Source: Deroplatys truncata
Taxonomy: Eukaryota > Arthropoda > Insecta > Mantodea > Mantidae
DNA: 64,000 bases
Direction of reading: 5' to 3'
NCBI GenBank assembly: GCA_030765065.1
Contig: CM060989.1
Location: 61,642,001-61,706,000, forward strand
The notes beneath the pieces are model-generated. The model did no database searches and was not told where the DNA came from. It saw only the letters and a program-made list of their open reading frames with translations. Below, piece after piece: positions 31,439 through 43,545 of the stretch (positions within the stretch are counted from its first letter, which is position 1; every line of letters begins with the position of its first letter). The translations under genes and the position numbers were made by a program.

Positions 31439-32674
31439 TTTTTTATCCTTCAGAGGATTAGATTGCTTTCCTTACGACTTAGTCAAATTTTAAATAGGAT
31501 TCTATTTTGATAGTAACCATTTTAATTTTTCTATACATTCTAAAGATAACTAAAAGGAAAATTACTCTCATGATTCCAGGGTTACGGTAATAATTTACAG
31601 AAATAGGAAAGTGTAATACATATGTCTAACTCTTTATAATACAAATTATTGGAGATAATTTCTCTTTTTAATGAGAAATAAAGTGTATTACAAACATCTG
31701 GCATTAACAATGCATTCCTTCGTTGTACACATTCACTCTCTTCATTTTGTGCTACAGTTGACCTTGAAGAAATTGTTGCTAAATTATGTAATGTATTTTT
31801 TTCGATAAAGGCACATCCTGTTGCGTACAGGTATAAAGAATGTACAGAAAGTATTGGTAAGTGTCAAAATGAAGAATAAAGAAATTTGGTATAACAGCAA
31901 AACCTTACAAACTCTTTGGCAGCAGCTTTCTTGGTAGACCCTTTCTGTATTCAAACTACCCGTTCAGTGTTAAACGTAAATGCGTGTGGGGTATACATAC
32001 AATGTCTGATGTCGCGGTATTGCTTGATAGTTGAATGTCTTTATCATTCCCTATTATTAAGCATAAAAATTATTTAATAATAAAACTGTAGAAGAATTGC
32101 ACCTATCTACACTACCAACGACTCCATGTGCAAAATTTTTATTCAATAATATTAAACACTACCTTCAATCTTATAATATTCTGCATTTTTTAGCGAAAAT
32201 ACCCAAAGCAAATGTTTTCATCGATCCATCTGCATTGTGACTTTGTCCACTTTTACTCGTTGAGTAAATAGCACACAACACTGAACCTTACTACTACTAC
32301 AACCTTCTCGGTGGCGATCAAGCCTCCTTTTATAAACGCACAAGAATGCCTGGAAAGTTTTGTCCGAGGCGGGGAAGGGATGGACACTACTAGAAATTTC
32401 TCCATGCACCTCGATTACGTTCTGGATGTTTCTTTGGCTGAGAGCGCCTTATCTCTCTAAACAATCATACGCCGGCTAGCGCTGAAGAAAATATCCGATA
32501 TACATGCTCCGTAACAGTTTGCTTCATATTTCTAATGGTGGCACAGTATAAGCAGAATATAAATACAACTTTTAGATTAATAATGTCGAGGAACTGTCGT
32601 AGCATTGAAATCAAGATACCTAAAAGGGTCCTAAATGAATCGCTTCAAAATATTATTACTAATTGAACCTTGTC
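31439..32674. other. Beat intron 1 segment, nothing recognised
   Basis: About 1.2 kb without a shared repeat line or a convincing ORF; it may be old single-copy intron. Confidence 0.5.
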
Positions 32675-33445
32675 TTTTTGGAAACATGTCCGTGTGTGTG
32701 TGTGTGTGTGTGTCTGGTCTGTGAACAGCATAACTCAGAAACGAACAGTCGGATAAACACCAAACTTGGTATTTAGGTTCAGTATCTTCCAAGGATGGGA
32801 CACGAAGGTTTTCAAGAAAATCCTCCACCCCAGATTACCCTTTACATGGAAGATTTTTCGAAAATTTTAATTTTCTCAATAATGGCTCTAACGATTTTGA
32901 TTAAAATATCATATGTTTAAGACATTTTTATGACAAATAAAATGTATATCTTGAATTTCCTGGGAATGTCTCCAAAAGTATTCTTCATTGTGAATCACTT
33001 TTGTATAACTGGAAAACCATAAGAGATAGACAAAATTTTACTACACAAAAAATGTAGATTGCGTTAAAATACACAATTTATGTCATATACCTTTTTTTGT
33101 TGAGTGAACCATTTTCGAGGTACTTAAATTTTTCAATACTTATTTTCTCAAATGGGAATTCGTTATTCATTTTTTGTCTTGGATATGCAAAGAGTATTAA
33201 TCTGTGGCAAAGGAAATGGTGCTGCACCTAGCAACCAGCTATTAAGAGATATGTATGTGCTTAAAGGCTACTGTATTTCCAAATTGCCCTTGTAAATATA
33301 TATTCCCCTTACATCTACAAGAAAATTAGCAATAAGATAGTCTGCATATGTTTATCTCGATTAACATGAAGTAGATGGAGAATAAGTGTTTGTAAAAATA
33401 GTTTGTACAAGAGTAGAGAAAGTCATGTGAGTGTAACACATCAGA
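32675..33445 (+). repeat. R950 copy, L end missing
   Basis: Starts at the TTTTTGGAAACATGTCCGTG core and runs to a perfect R end (AACACATCAGA at 33,435-33,445). Confidence 0.9.
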
Positions 33446-33451
33446 TTTTTT

Positions 33452-34137
33452 TTCTATCTGCTACATTTTAATAGAAATAAACCTTTGCAGAAATAGCTGT
33501 ATTACAAAGAGAAGAGCGATAGTCAAATCTTTAAGAACTGGACGCTAGACGCTGGCCTTAAAATTCCATACTCTTTCCATGCAATCGCGAGAAACAACTG
33601 AATGGTAACAGGACTTAAAGAGAATGAACAATTCGAACCTTTAATAATGGATATATCAGAAATGCCTTATGCCACAGAGAACCTATTTGAAATAAATTCT
33701 GTGTTTTAAAGATATAACATTTTTGTGTAGTACATTTTCGTCTATCGTTTGTTTACCAGTTATACAAGATTATATGAAATGTCTTCCAAATTGAAGTGAA
33801 ATTCACAGTCTATTCCTAGAAAATTCAAGATATACCTTTATTTGTCGTATAAATATATTTAATTTACGGTATTTTAATCAAACGTTTAAGAGCGATTTGT
33901 TAGAAAATCAAAATTATCGAAAAATTGTACATGTAAAGGATTTTTCTGGGGTAGGGGATTTTCTTGAAAACATTTGTGGCGCTCTTTGGAAGGTACCGAA
34001 CCTAAGTACCAAGTTAGGCATTTATAAGACTTTTCGTTATTTTGTACATAGGTACACACATGAACATTTTCTTAAAATTGCTATTTTTGGAATGCAATAC
34101 CTTCTTTACCACCTACTATGTACGTGGTAGAGAAAGT
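33452..34137 (-). repeat. R950 subfamily 2 copy, R end missing
   Basis: Reversed subfamily-2 copy with GCAATCGCGAGAAACAACTGAATG, ending at the hairpin TACGTGGTAGAGAAAGT. It faces the preceding copy tail to tail. Confidence 0.85.
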
Positions 34138-34639
34138 AATAATGGGTTCCACACCAAAGAAAGTAAATAAAGGGAATTTATTTTAATAGCAATTTACTTC
34201 TAAGCATTTTGTTATTCTTTTAATCAAATGACTATAGGATTTCCTCCAGCATCGCTAGAATAACAGTTGTGTTCTCTCTAGGGAGAACAATACCACGAGG
34301 GCAATAAGGAAAGTAAGTCGGGTCTCTTAATTCACAGCAGGAGAGACGTAGTAGCGCTATAACTTGATTCGCCGTGCAGCTTGGTTCTGTAAACTCCTGG
34401 CAGTGTCAGTGTGAGGTTGCATTCGACAGTGTCTTTCACCAAGACAGGCTTGTAAAATGTGTGCAGCAATAGAAGCTCCCAACAAGACTGAGGCACGGTT
34501 TGTGTACCCCCCCCCCCAAAGCTACTGCTGCAATTCAATTAGAGATCACTGCAGTGTACGAGAACATTACGAGTGAGAGTATTATTCAACGTCGACCGAG
34601 CCAAAAGGCTCCGCGGTAACGTCGACCGCCCACTCTTCC
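34138..34639. other. Spacer, nothing recognised
   Basis: Contains an 11-base C run (about 34,508) but no recognisable gene or repeat. Confidence 0.5.
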
Positions 34640-34740
34640 CTTGGTTAGGCGAATGCTGGGGTGGCTTCTCATCTACCACGATTTCCTTTCCATCATTTCC
34701 CTTTTATTCCGTTTCTTTTCATGTTTCAAGCGTTCTTCTT
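34640..34740 (+). repeat. SINE-D body fragment
   Basis: GGCGAATGCTGGGGTGGCTT followed by CTACCACGATTTCC parallels the SINE-D body at 43,440-43,480 (AGGCTAATGCTAGGGTGGTT, CTACCACGACTCTCC). The tRNA head is missing. Confidence 0.5.
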
Positions 34741-34774
34741 GGTTTCCTGGTCTATTGGGGTGTCGAACAGATAG

Positions 34775-34978
34775 CGTGGATGTTTATTCAAAGAAAAAAA
34801 TATTCCCCGTGAACACTAGAGCGCTGCTTGGTCATCGTCCTGTCCGGGGAGCTCAGTTCTTCCAGCCAGGAACCGTTAGGAACTTCCGCGCGTCTCTGTG
34901 TTCTGTCTGCCTGCGGTCCGCAACCTCCAGTGATTCCTTCAGCTCATCCCTTCCGCCTGGGGGTGCTAGCCACTAAAG
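34775..34978 (-). repeat. Repeat E, second copy
   Basis: Reverse complement shares blocks with 25,944-26,190: GCTAGCACCCCCAGG, GGAAGGGATGAGCTGAAGGA, GTTCACGGGGAATA. Orientation is opposite. Confidence 0.6.
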
Positions 34979-35036
34979 ATCTCTCTTAGGTCGCAGTGCA
35001 AGGGAACCTCCTCTGTGGTATTCATTACACTACACT

Positions 35037-37255
35037 TTTATGTTTTTCGACGGGCGCACTAAGATTTATGATGAACGAATCGAACGACCAGCCGTTGTGA
35101 ACGATGAACCTGTTAGAATTTTGGACGATGTAGCCAGACAAAATCGCCGTTTCACAGTTTCAGAACTCCGTGAGCATTTTCTGCAAAACAGTAGGGCTGT
35201 TCTGTATGAAGTAGTGACAGAAAGGTTTGCTTATCGCAAGTTTTGTGTTTCGGTGGGTGCCGAAAATTCTGTGTGAAGTCCAGTAAAAGCATGAGGATGG
35301 GAGCTGCAAGAGTGAAGGTAAAAGCTTTCTCGATACGATTATCATGGGAAATGAGACGTAACGTGGGTAGTACTCGAATGATTATCCCTACTTCTGACAT
35401 TGAAGCCATCCCTGCCCATCAGTTTGGATTTTGCCCTGGGGATTCGACGCCCCCAGCAGCTGCTGCTAGTGGTGGAGGTCATTACCTTGGATTTCCAGGA
35501 CAGGGCTTTCACTGCGGTAGTGTCTCTGGACCCGTGTGTATCTGGCACACGGGTCTCCTGCATTAACTCATTCAACTGGAGCTACCAACTCATATCGTGT
35601 ACCTAATATACACATACCTCAAACACCGCACTTTTTTACTTTCCGTCGCAAGGAAAACGTCTACGCTATGCCAGTACGATGCGGAGTCCCCGAAGACTCT
35701 GTGGTATCACCCGCGCGTTTGACCTATCTACAGAGCACCGGGTCAACATAGCTCAGTATGCTGATGACATACGGTTATTCTGTACAGACAGGAATTTCAT
35801 CAGAGCCTTCAACCTCATACAACGATACCTTCGCTTCAGCCAAGGTTGGTGTAGGCATTGGCGGATGTCCGTTAACCCGGTCAAAAGCCACGGCATTCTC
35901 CTAGCAAAGAGCCAACTCCCTGCAAAGTCCCCCACATCTACTTATCTCCGCCGAAGGATTCAATGGACAAATGGCATCACATACTTGAACGTCAAGCTAG
36001 ATAAGGGCTTAACTTTTCGGCAGCACATCAGAGACCTATCGCATCGGGCCACTGGAGCTATAGCCTCACTGTACCCCATGCTCAAGTCGGAGATATCTGT
36101 TTACTTAAAGCTACACATTTTCAGAGTCTTGATTACCCCCTATTACTATTTGCCTGCGAGATCTGAGACTAGCAGTAGACTCCAGTCTGCTGAGTCTATA
36201 GAGTGTACAGAATAGAACTCACCAGGCGCTCCATTCTGCATGCCGTTCCTTCCTGTGAAGCTACCTCACGAAGTAGTAACGAGGACTAATTCACTTCTCT
36301 TCCATATGTGGAGGATGAAATTAGGCGCCGGGCTACCAAACTATACGACAGATTGCCATTCCATCGGAGCGCCCTCGTTAGGTCTCTTGGGGATTACAAT
36401 CACTTGAACGCCGATTGAGGCGACACCGGGCTCTCCGAGTGGCATGCGTACACCCTCGGTAACATAGGAGCACATCCAGCAGAGCTAAAGCTGAGCTCAT
36501 TCATAATCCTTCAAGAGTTGCTTTGACTCAAAATTAACAAGAGCACCCCCCAAAAAGCAAACTTTTGGTAAAAAAATAACAGCAGTGGTGCAGAAAGGCT
36601 GTTGCACCCTGGCCAGTAGCCATCCAGGAGTAAATCTGCTACCTCCTTTCACCGCTTCAACCTCACTCTCACCCGTCACTCTGCAACCCCCATCCTATCA
36701 ATAGCAGTTAAACTTATCAGGGGTAGGCAGGCTTAATAACACTCCTTCAGGCTGCCCTCAGCCTGCCATCTTGTGGACTGGACAGGATCACAAAAATATA
36801 TCCAAACATTTTGAACAAAGAAGCTCCTGGCAGCTGCTGGGGAGGGGAAAGCAAGGTGTATGGTTGTTCATGGAACTAGGCACAACAATAAACACTAGTA
36901 TTAACTATCAGAAACTAACAAAACTTAGGAAAGCAATTGAGAACAACCGACGTGACATGTTGAATTCTGAGGTTGTTTTCTTCCACTATAATGCTCGGTC
37001 GCATACTGCTGCTCGCACTCAAAATCTCCTGCAACAGTGTAAGTGGGAGGTTTTTGATCGTCCAGCGTATATATCCGACTTGGCTCCTGTTCCCAAAACA
37101 GAATAAATGGTTTATGACACTTCGGTTTGAAACGGTTGCGGAGTTCAAAGAGAACTTAGCGAAGCTACAATCACGAACGGCAGTCTTCTATGCAGAGAGG
37201 GTAATGAAGCGGTACGATAAATATCTGAATACATGTAAATGGAAATTATGTTGAA
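35037..37255 (+). pseudogene. mariner transposase, family C, split by a LINE
   Basis: The 5' part (35,037-35,374) reads VVNDEPVRILDDVARQNRRF and then, one frame over, FRWVPKILCEVQ and DTIIMGNET; the first catalytic Asp of the GDET motif is Asn. The 3' part (36,765-37,255) reads YQKLTKLRKAIENNRRDML, FFHYNARSHTAARTQNLL and YDKYLNTCKW. The second Asp of HDNAR is Tyr, and the segment holding the third Asp (after DLAP) is deleted with a frame change. The N-terminal start is missing. Between the two parts sits a LINE fragment, so the mariner was already present when the LINE landed. Confidence 0.88.
35375..36764 (+). mobile_element. Jockey-like LINE reverse transcriptase fragment nested in mariner C
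   Basis: The reverse transcriptase palm is readable in shifting frames: AHQFGFCPGDST (fingers), VITLDFQDRAFTAVVSLD, RCGVPEDSVVSPA and IAQYADDIRLFC with the catalytic YADD at 35,757-35,768. This is followed by NPVKSHGILLAKS, RRRIQWTNGITYLNVKLDKG and EIRRRATKLYDRLPFHRSAL. Most of the 3' region to 36,764 is C-rich untranslated sequence. Endonuclease and start are absent and several frameshifts are present. Confidence 0.88.
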
Positions 37256-37625
37256 GATAATTTAACGGTTTACTTTTCACTCGTGTGCAATAAAAGCTTT
37301 AAAAATAAAGTAGCATTCCTTAAACATCTTACTGTTAGCGGAACTTACTTTCCAACTTGCCCTCGAAAATAAGTGAAGTACTTAAGTGAGATTGGTACAG
37401 GTTTTATGTGTTGCATGAGTGAGCAATTTCCTCATTAAAAAGGGTATGTACTAATTGTGGAAATCTTTTACGGATCTTTTCCCACTCCTCGACGCCCTAG
37501 ACAAATGAGTTCTTCAACCACTAATTGTGTCATTGCATGTAAACACACCCGCAGATGTGCAAGAATAAAGAAACATCTGGTACAATCTAGATTTGGTATA
37601 TTTTACATGAATGTTGCTGTTTCAG
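37256..37625. other. Beat intron 1, acceptor-proximal segment
   Basis: No repeat recognised. It ends with the acceptor TGTTGCTGTTTCAG (AG at 37,624-37,625). Confidence 0.55.
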
Positions 37626-37831
37626 GGATGCTGTGCCTAAAGCTACTGAGGGTGTCCGTGCCACAGTTTACTCTTAAGGGTCACAAAGCCATCCTACAGT
37701 GCCAATACGATTTAGAGGACGACAAGTTGTACTCAGTCACGTGGTATAAAGATCATGAAGAGTTCTACCGCTATGTACTCCGTTCTAACCCTCCTCAACA
37801 CAGCTATCATCTGGAGGGCGTCAAACTAGAT
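37626..37831 (+). CDS. beat: beaten path family protein, exon 2 (first half of Ig domain 1)
   Basis: This 206-nt exon encodes residues 20-88. It opens GMLCLKLLRVSVPQFTLKG, the short lead-in strand of beat proteins. Then it gives AILQCQYDLEDDKLYSV (B strand, Cys45), TWYKDHEEFYRY (C strand, Trp59) and SNPPQHSYHLEGVKLD. The LxCxYDLExxxLYSVxWYKxxxEFYRY line is the hallmark of the beat family V-type Ig domain, which binds Side-family receptors. The acceptor is TGCTGTTTCAG and the donor GTGAGT at 37,832; phase in is 1, phase out is 0. It follows exon 1 by 11.9 kb. Which beat paralogue it is cannot be settled from one domain. Confidence 0.93.
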
Positions 37832-38080
37832 GTGAGTTAATTTCGTTGTACATCTCTGAAGGAATCTTTCCAAAAGTAAGACATTAACCAATGATATCTT
37901 TATGTAAAATAGTTCTTATGGGTGTAATTGAACATCAGCCGCTTCTAAAAAGGAGGGAGAGAGTTGGGAGTATAAGGATTATGGCTGATAACATCAACCA
38001 TCGTTAACGGCTATTTATTTATGTAACACGTGGCTGAAGTAAGATTTAGCGAAAGACGAAAAATCCACAGTATAAAAAAA

Positions 38081-38940
38081 TCTGATGTGTTACACTCACA
38101 TGACTTTCTCTACTCTTGTACAATCTATTTTTACAAACGCCTATTCTCCATATGCTTCATGTTAATCGAGATATCGAGATGTCAATCTTATTGGTAATTT
38201 TCTTGTAGATGCAAGGGGAATATGGTAGCTTTTAAGCGATAGTCAAATATTTTAACGCTGATTGCTATGTGGCGCATTCCATTCTCTTTGCATGTCCAGG
38301 ACATAAAAAAATGAATAACGAATTTGAGAAAAAGTATAAGTATTGCAAAATTTAAGGAAATAACAAGCAATATCTCGAAAACGGTTCACTCAACAAAAAA
38401 AAGGTATATGACATAAATTGTGTATTTTAATGCGATCTACATTTTTGTGTAGTAAAAGTTTGTCTATCTCTTATGGTTTACCAGTTATGCAAAAGTCGTT
38501 CACAATAAAGAATAATTTTGGAGACATTCCCAGGAAATTCAAGATATACATTTCATTTCTCATGACATTATCTTAAACATATGATATTTTCATCAAAATC
38601 GTTAGAGCCATTTTTGAGAAAATTAAAATTATCGAAAAATCTTCCATGTAAAGGGTAGTCTGGGGTGGGGGGATTTTCTTGAAAACCTTCGTGTCGCATC
38701 TCTGGAAGATACTGAACCTAAATACCAAGTTTGGTGCTTATCCGATTGTTCGTTTTTGAGATATGCTGTTCACAGACACACAGACAGACACACAGACAGA
38801 CACACACACGGACATGTTTCCAAAAATGCTTTTTTTGGATTCAGGAGGTCTCAAAACATGTATTTCAGGTGAAATCTCGGTATCGAATTTTTGGGTGGAA
38901 TGCAATACTTCCCCTACTTACTATACGTAGTAGAGAAAGT
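38081..38940 (-). repeat. R950 subfamily 1, full length (860 bp)
   Basis: Both ends are exact, inserted in an A run (TATAAAAAAA before, AAAAA after), 250 bp into beat intron 2 and antisense to the gene. Confidence 0.94.
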
Positions 38941-39310
38941 AAAAACACGCTCCGAAAATGCGCCTTCGTGCCAAAAGCCACCCAGGCTGGTGAGCACCAG
39001 AAATGTGCAGTGTTCCTCTACTGCTACCAAACTCAGCGTCCTAATATTCGGAGATCAAGATGAAGCATAAACGCGTATAACTTACGGTAACAGTACTTTG
39101 TACTTCACACCACCACCACTTCCTCTTATGATTATCCTTTTCTATTCTTCTACTTCATTTCCATGGATTAAGCTTGCATCCTGTACCACCTTCACTCCAG
39201 GCATCTCTTTCTACAGTATCCTATTCGGTATTGCAATAAATACTTCTGTACTATTTTATCAACTCCTGGTACCTTTTTTTGTTTTTCATTTATTTTAACA
39301 CTGCTTTTTT
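38941..39310. other. Beat intron 2 spacer, nothing recognised
   Basis: No repeat line or credible ORF. Confidence 0.5.
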
Positions 39311-39854
39311 ATTCCATTTTATTTTACGTCGCTTTAACTCCTTCGTCATATCACAATGAATATGTTGGTGGATAACTCTTAAAACGATATGTGATGAATA
39401 GTTAGCCTTTTAGGTCTCATCCCTGTAACCCCTGCTTTATGCCGTGGAGATGGCATTAGTGTGCCTTCCAGTCTAACTGCCGCCCTTACACAGAAAGGCG
39501 GACAGTTAGCTTTCTAGGTCTCATCCCTGGTAATGCCATCTTGCTTCGTCACGTGCCCACAGAGACCCCCAGTACATGGTAGCCGGATGGCGTTAGGGTG
39601 CCGTCCAGTCTGCTTACACTGTCTGTAGATAGATGGCATAGCATTCGCGATTGCCACTAACTTTTCATTTTACTATTTTTTTTACACTTAAGATGGAACT
39701 TCGGGTCGTGGTATTAAATATCCAATCCGGTATTTACCTTGGCGACTGAGGAAAACCACGAAACAGCCTCAGACAGATTATTTGGCCCACGGGATTTGAA
39801 CCCGGGACCTCCCGAATGCGGGCCACAGACTTTACCGCCTGAGCCATCCCGCTC
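39311..39854 (-). mobile_element. SINE-C, full length with about two 105-bp units
   Basis: Minus-strand order: tRNA-like head GAGCGGGATGGCTCAGGCGG with B box GGTTCAAATCC (39,790-39,854), a linker, the GTATTTAATACCACGACCCG line, two 105-bp units (39,400-39,600), and a tail GTTAAAGCGACGTAAAATA (39,315-39,340). It is the reference for interpreting the array at 18.3 kb. Confidence 0.85.
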
Positions 39855-40757
39855 TTCTAACGAGATGTATTCTGGCTCATATTCATTAATATTTCCTATT
39901 TGGTTTTCTTTAAAGACACATACCGGATCATGTTTAATTGTTACCGTTTCTCCAGAGTTCCTTATATCGTTTTTCTGCATACTATTGTTATTAATTATAT
40001 TTAGACATGCAGTCCTTCTCCAATTTATGCAATTGCATAAGGAGTATATAGACGACACATTGCATTTCTACATTGGGTATTGATCTATCCTATTCGTCAA
40101 ATAACTTCGTTTTTTTTCTTTTCTTGCCGCTTTGACTTCATCCACATTCTTTTGTAGTAATTCATTATATTCCGCCTGCTCTTCATTTGTGGCAGCTTAA
40201 ATTTTGATATTCCAGATGTGCAGTGCTTTCTTCTTCCTCAAAACCAATTGTTTCTAATGTTTCAGTTGCTGCAACTTTCGGTATTATTCCATTAATTATT
40301 AATATTATCTTCTGCCATCGCAGTTTTTAAATACTATTGTAGCCTTGATGGATTCATCTTATAACAGATATACTTCGAAAGCTTCTCTTTTCTGATCTGC
40401 TGTTTTGAGCTTTACTTTCTACATCTGATCATTACTGACGAAAATAGGAATTGATGCGAGGTTGTATCACTATACTTCTTTTCTCTTAGATCTCTTAGAA
40501 TGCATTTCTTTCTTTGTGTTAGTGATGGCATAACTAATTACCGATATTTCGTATCCCATACACATTCGTGAATCCTTTTAGATGAGGAATCTAATAACTA
40601 AGTTAACTTTATTAAATGTAGCAAAATCTCTAAGTCATGCTCAGTTTATTTCTTTATTTCTTCCTTAAGTACGTAAATTCGTATTACCTTTATTTGTACT
40701 TTTGGTGTCGTGATACATATTGTAGAACCTCATAACCTTGATTTTTATTTGTAAAAA
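39855..40757. other. Beat intron 2 spacer, nothing recognised
   Basis: About 0.9 kb of AT-rich sequence without shared repeat lines. Confidence 0.5.
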
Positions 40758-41691
40758 TCTGATGTGTTACACTCACATTACTTTCTCTACTCTTGTACAA
40801 ACTATTTTTGCAAACTCTTATCCTCCATCTATTTCATATTAATCGAGATCAACATTTGCAGAAACGATCTTTTACATGCAAACACAATTAAATTTTACAC
40901 ATAGCGACCAGTTCTAAAAATATTTGACTATCGCTTAATGCGTACTATGTTCCCCTTGTTTTGTATTTGTAAGGGCAATATAGAAATACAGTAGCCTTTA
41001 AGCATAGACATATCTCTTAATAGCTGGTTGCTAGGTGCAGCACCATTCTCTTTGCCACAGATTAATACTCTTTGCATATCCAAGACAAAAAAAATGAATA
41101 ACGAATTCCCATTTGAGAAAATAAGTATTGAAAAATTTAAGGGAATAACAAACAATATCTCGAAAATTGTTCACTCAACAAAAAAGTGTATAGGACATAA
41201 ATTGTGTATTTTAACGCGATCTACATTTTTTGTGTAGTAATATTTTGTCTATCTCTTATGGTTTACCAGTTATGGAAAAGTCGTTCACAATAAAGAATAC
41301 TTTTAGAGATATTCCCAGAAAATTAAGATATACATTTTATTTGTCATGAAAATATCTTAAACATATAATATTTTAATCAAAATCGTTTGAGCCATTTTTG
41401 AGAAAATTAAAATTTTCCATGTAAAGGGTAATCTGAGGTAGGGGGATTTTCTTGAAAACCTTCGTGTCGCATCTCTGGAAGATACTGAACCTAAATACCA
41501 AGTTTGGTGTTTATCCGACTGTTTGTTTCTGAGCTATCTGTTCTCAGACACACACACACGGAAATGTTTCCAAAAATGTTTTTTTTTGGATTCAGGGGGT
41601 CTCAAAATATATATTTCCGGTGAAATCTCGGTATCGAATTTTTGGGTGGAATACAATACTTCCCCTACTTACTATACGTAGTAGAAAAAGC
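40758..41691 (-). repeat. R950 subfamily 1, full length (934 bp)
   Basis: TCTGATGTGTTACACTCACATTAC to a slightly mutated L end (GTAGTAGAAAAAGC), in an A run (GTAAAAA before, AAAAA after). Confidence 0.93.
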
Positions 41692-42251
41692 AAAAATCCT
41701 GTTAAAACTACTATCCTGCTTTAGGTTTATTTTTACCTATCCCACCATAGAAAATAATCAATCGCCTTGCTCATTTAATTGCTCTTCTTTTCTTCCCACT
41801 CCTCTTAAATGTTCGTAGAAAACTTAAACATTTAAGAATGACACAAAATCGTTTAACCTTAGATTGCCATGGTGGTTTTTCTTTGGATCTGCCCGGTTGT
41901 ATGAAGAGATTCAGCAGTAAAGGCTTCTGACTACTTTACGAGAGCCATGCAGGCACAGTTGAATCATGGATCTGCCACTGTTCAATCTTCCAGACTGCAT
42001 GGTTTTGGTTAAGATCCCAAAAATCAGTTGCTTTCTCTTCAGCTTAAGTCTGATCTACCCTTCTCCACTCTTCCACTATCTCAGATGTTGAGAATAAACA
42101 TATTTTACCACTACTGATGTGTGTACTTATGCAGTAAGTCCAAAAGTTAAAGGCATATGTTCGTTGGCCAATACTCGCACAGAGCACTGTTGCCAAGCAT
42201 AGTAGACTATGCCGGCGGTAGCTCTGTAAATCAAAATACATTAAATATGCT
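41692..42251. other. Beat intron 2 spacer, nothing recognised
   Basis: No recognised repeat or ORF. Confidence 0.5.
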
Positions 42252-42264
42252 TAAAATCTTACAT

Positions 42265-42590
42265 TCATTCATTCTCTGTTTAACCTCATCTTATGTAGGA
42301 CTTACAGACACACTCAAGGAGCAGACAGAATATCCAGGATGGGTGATCAGCCCGATGCCTGGTATGGGATGAAGGAAGTAGATGAAACGAAATGATGGCG
42401 AAATGGATGAAAGGAAAGGTGATGATGGAGCAGTTGGTGGAATGAATGGCGGGGAAAACCGGAGAACCCGGAGAAAACCCGCCCAGACGCCGCTTTGTCC
42501 ACCACAAATCCCACATGCGGGTCCCTGGGATTGAACCCGGGCCGCCTCGATGAGAGGCGAGCGGTCTAACCACTCGGCCTCGGCGCCGCC
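42265..42590 (-). mobile_element. SINE-B, full length, 13-bp target duplication
   Basis: Minus strand: GGCGGCGCCGAGGCCGAGTGG head with B box GGTTCAATCCC, the TCCGGGTTCTCCGGTTTTCC body and a (GAAT)n-type tail. The flanks TAAAATCTTACAT (42,252-42,264) and TAAAACCTTACAT (42,591-42,603) are a target duplication with one mismatch. Confidence 0.92.
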
Positions 42591-42603
42591 TAAAACCTTA
42601 CAT

Positions 42604-42924
42604 TGATGGGTTTAACTCATGACACACGTTGGATCGGAGTTTTTTTTAAAGATGTATACCAACCGCGCCGTATTTCAAATGTGTAGATATCCCTTTGTGC
42701 CTTAAAGATTTGCAGAACTCAACGGGGCAATTCCAAGTAAACGCAAGTCTCAGTGAGCAACTGGCGAATTAGCGCGAGCGAGCTTTTTATCCTTTTTTTT
42801 TAAAAGTTCCATTTACTTACAATGACCTTATCGGCGGCCTATCCTTTGGAACATATTATTGCCTATAGGCAAGGTTGTTATCTTATATTCGCTTGTCTAT
42901 AGGTTTCTAGTACACTTTGGATCT
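42604..42924. other. Beat intron 2 spacer, nothing recognised
   Basis: No recognised feature. Confidence 0.5.
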
Positions 42925-43095
42925 TAATCACACACACATTCACACTCGCATTCATACTTCCAGCCTGTGGAGAGGATGGGGAATAATCTTGGCTAGAGAA
43001 AAATTCCTACCCCCAGGGGAAATCGAACCCGGACCCCAGAACAGCAGTCAGGTGCTCTACCAACAGAGCTTCGGACCAGCTGAGCTTCTTACTAC
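42925..43095 (-). mobile_element. tRNA-headed SINE, separate family
   Basis: Minus strand carries a good A box (TTGGTAGAGCACC) and B box (GGGTTCGATTTC) with the spacing of a tRNA, followed by GGGGGTAGGAATTTTTCTC and a CA/TG-rich tail. The acceptor stem does not pair, so it is not a tRNA gene. Confidence 0.65.
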
Positions 43096-43330
43096 TCTTC
43101 TTGCTTATCAGCAAAGACGATGATGGGATCGCGCTTATTGAGAGGCACTTCCCAAGCTTGCAATAGTGTACAGTCCGTGATGATAGACAAAAATAGAACG
43201 AAAAGGTCTTCGAATATTTTCCACTTCAGTTACACAGGCTTTATTTTCCAGAGAATAAACTTACTTTATTTTACCTATCCGTCCATAGATATATTCAGTC
43301 TCATTCTGACTTTACATCGTCTTAGTTTCA

Positions 43331-43545
43331 GACCGAGCGGAATGGCTCAGGTGGTTACGTCTGTGACCCGCATTCGGGAAATCCCGGGATCGATCCTCGG
43401 CGACCGTCCATTCTGGCCTATGGGCTTTCCCCGTGTCGCCAGGCTAATGCTAGGGTGGTTCATCTTCTACCACGACTCTCCCTCCTCTCATTTCCTGTAC
43501 CCCTCATCTTCCTTGTCATCTGTTTTAGGGCTGTAGGACCAGGCG
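43331..43545 (+). mobile_element. SINE-D (head like SINE-C, different body)
   Basis: Head GACCGAGCGGAATGGCTCAG and B box GGGATCGATCC, then body CCTATGGGCTTTCCCCGTGT and CTACCACGACTCTCC. Head similarity with SINE-C suggests a shared tRNA source; the body is unrelated. Confidence 0.75.

Noticed and set aside
43331-43405. tRNA gene candidate (good A and B boxes); likewise at 42.5, 42.9-43.1, 44.65 and 51.95 kb
   Set aside because: The acceptor and anticodon stems do not form, and each box pair heads a dispersed SINE with a conserved body.
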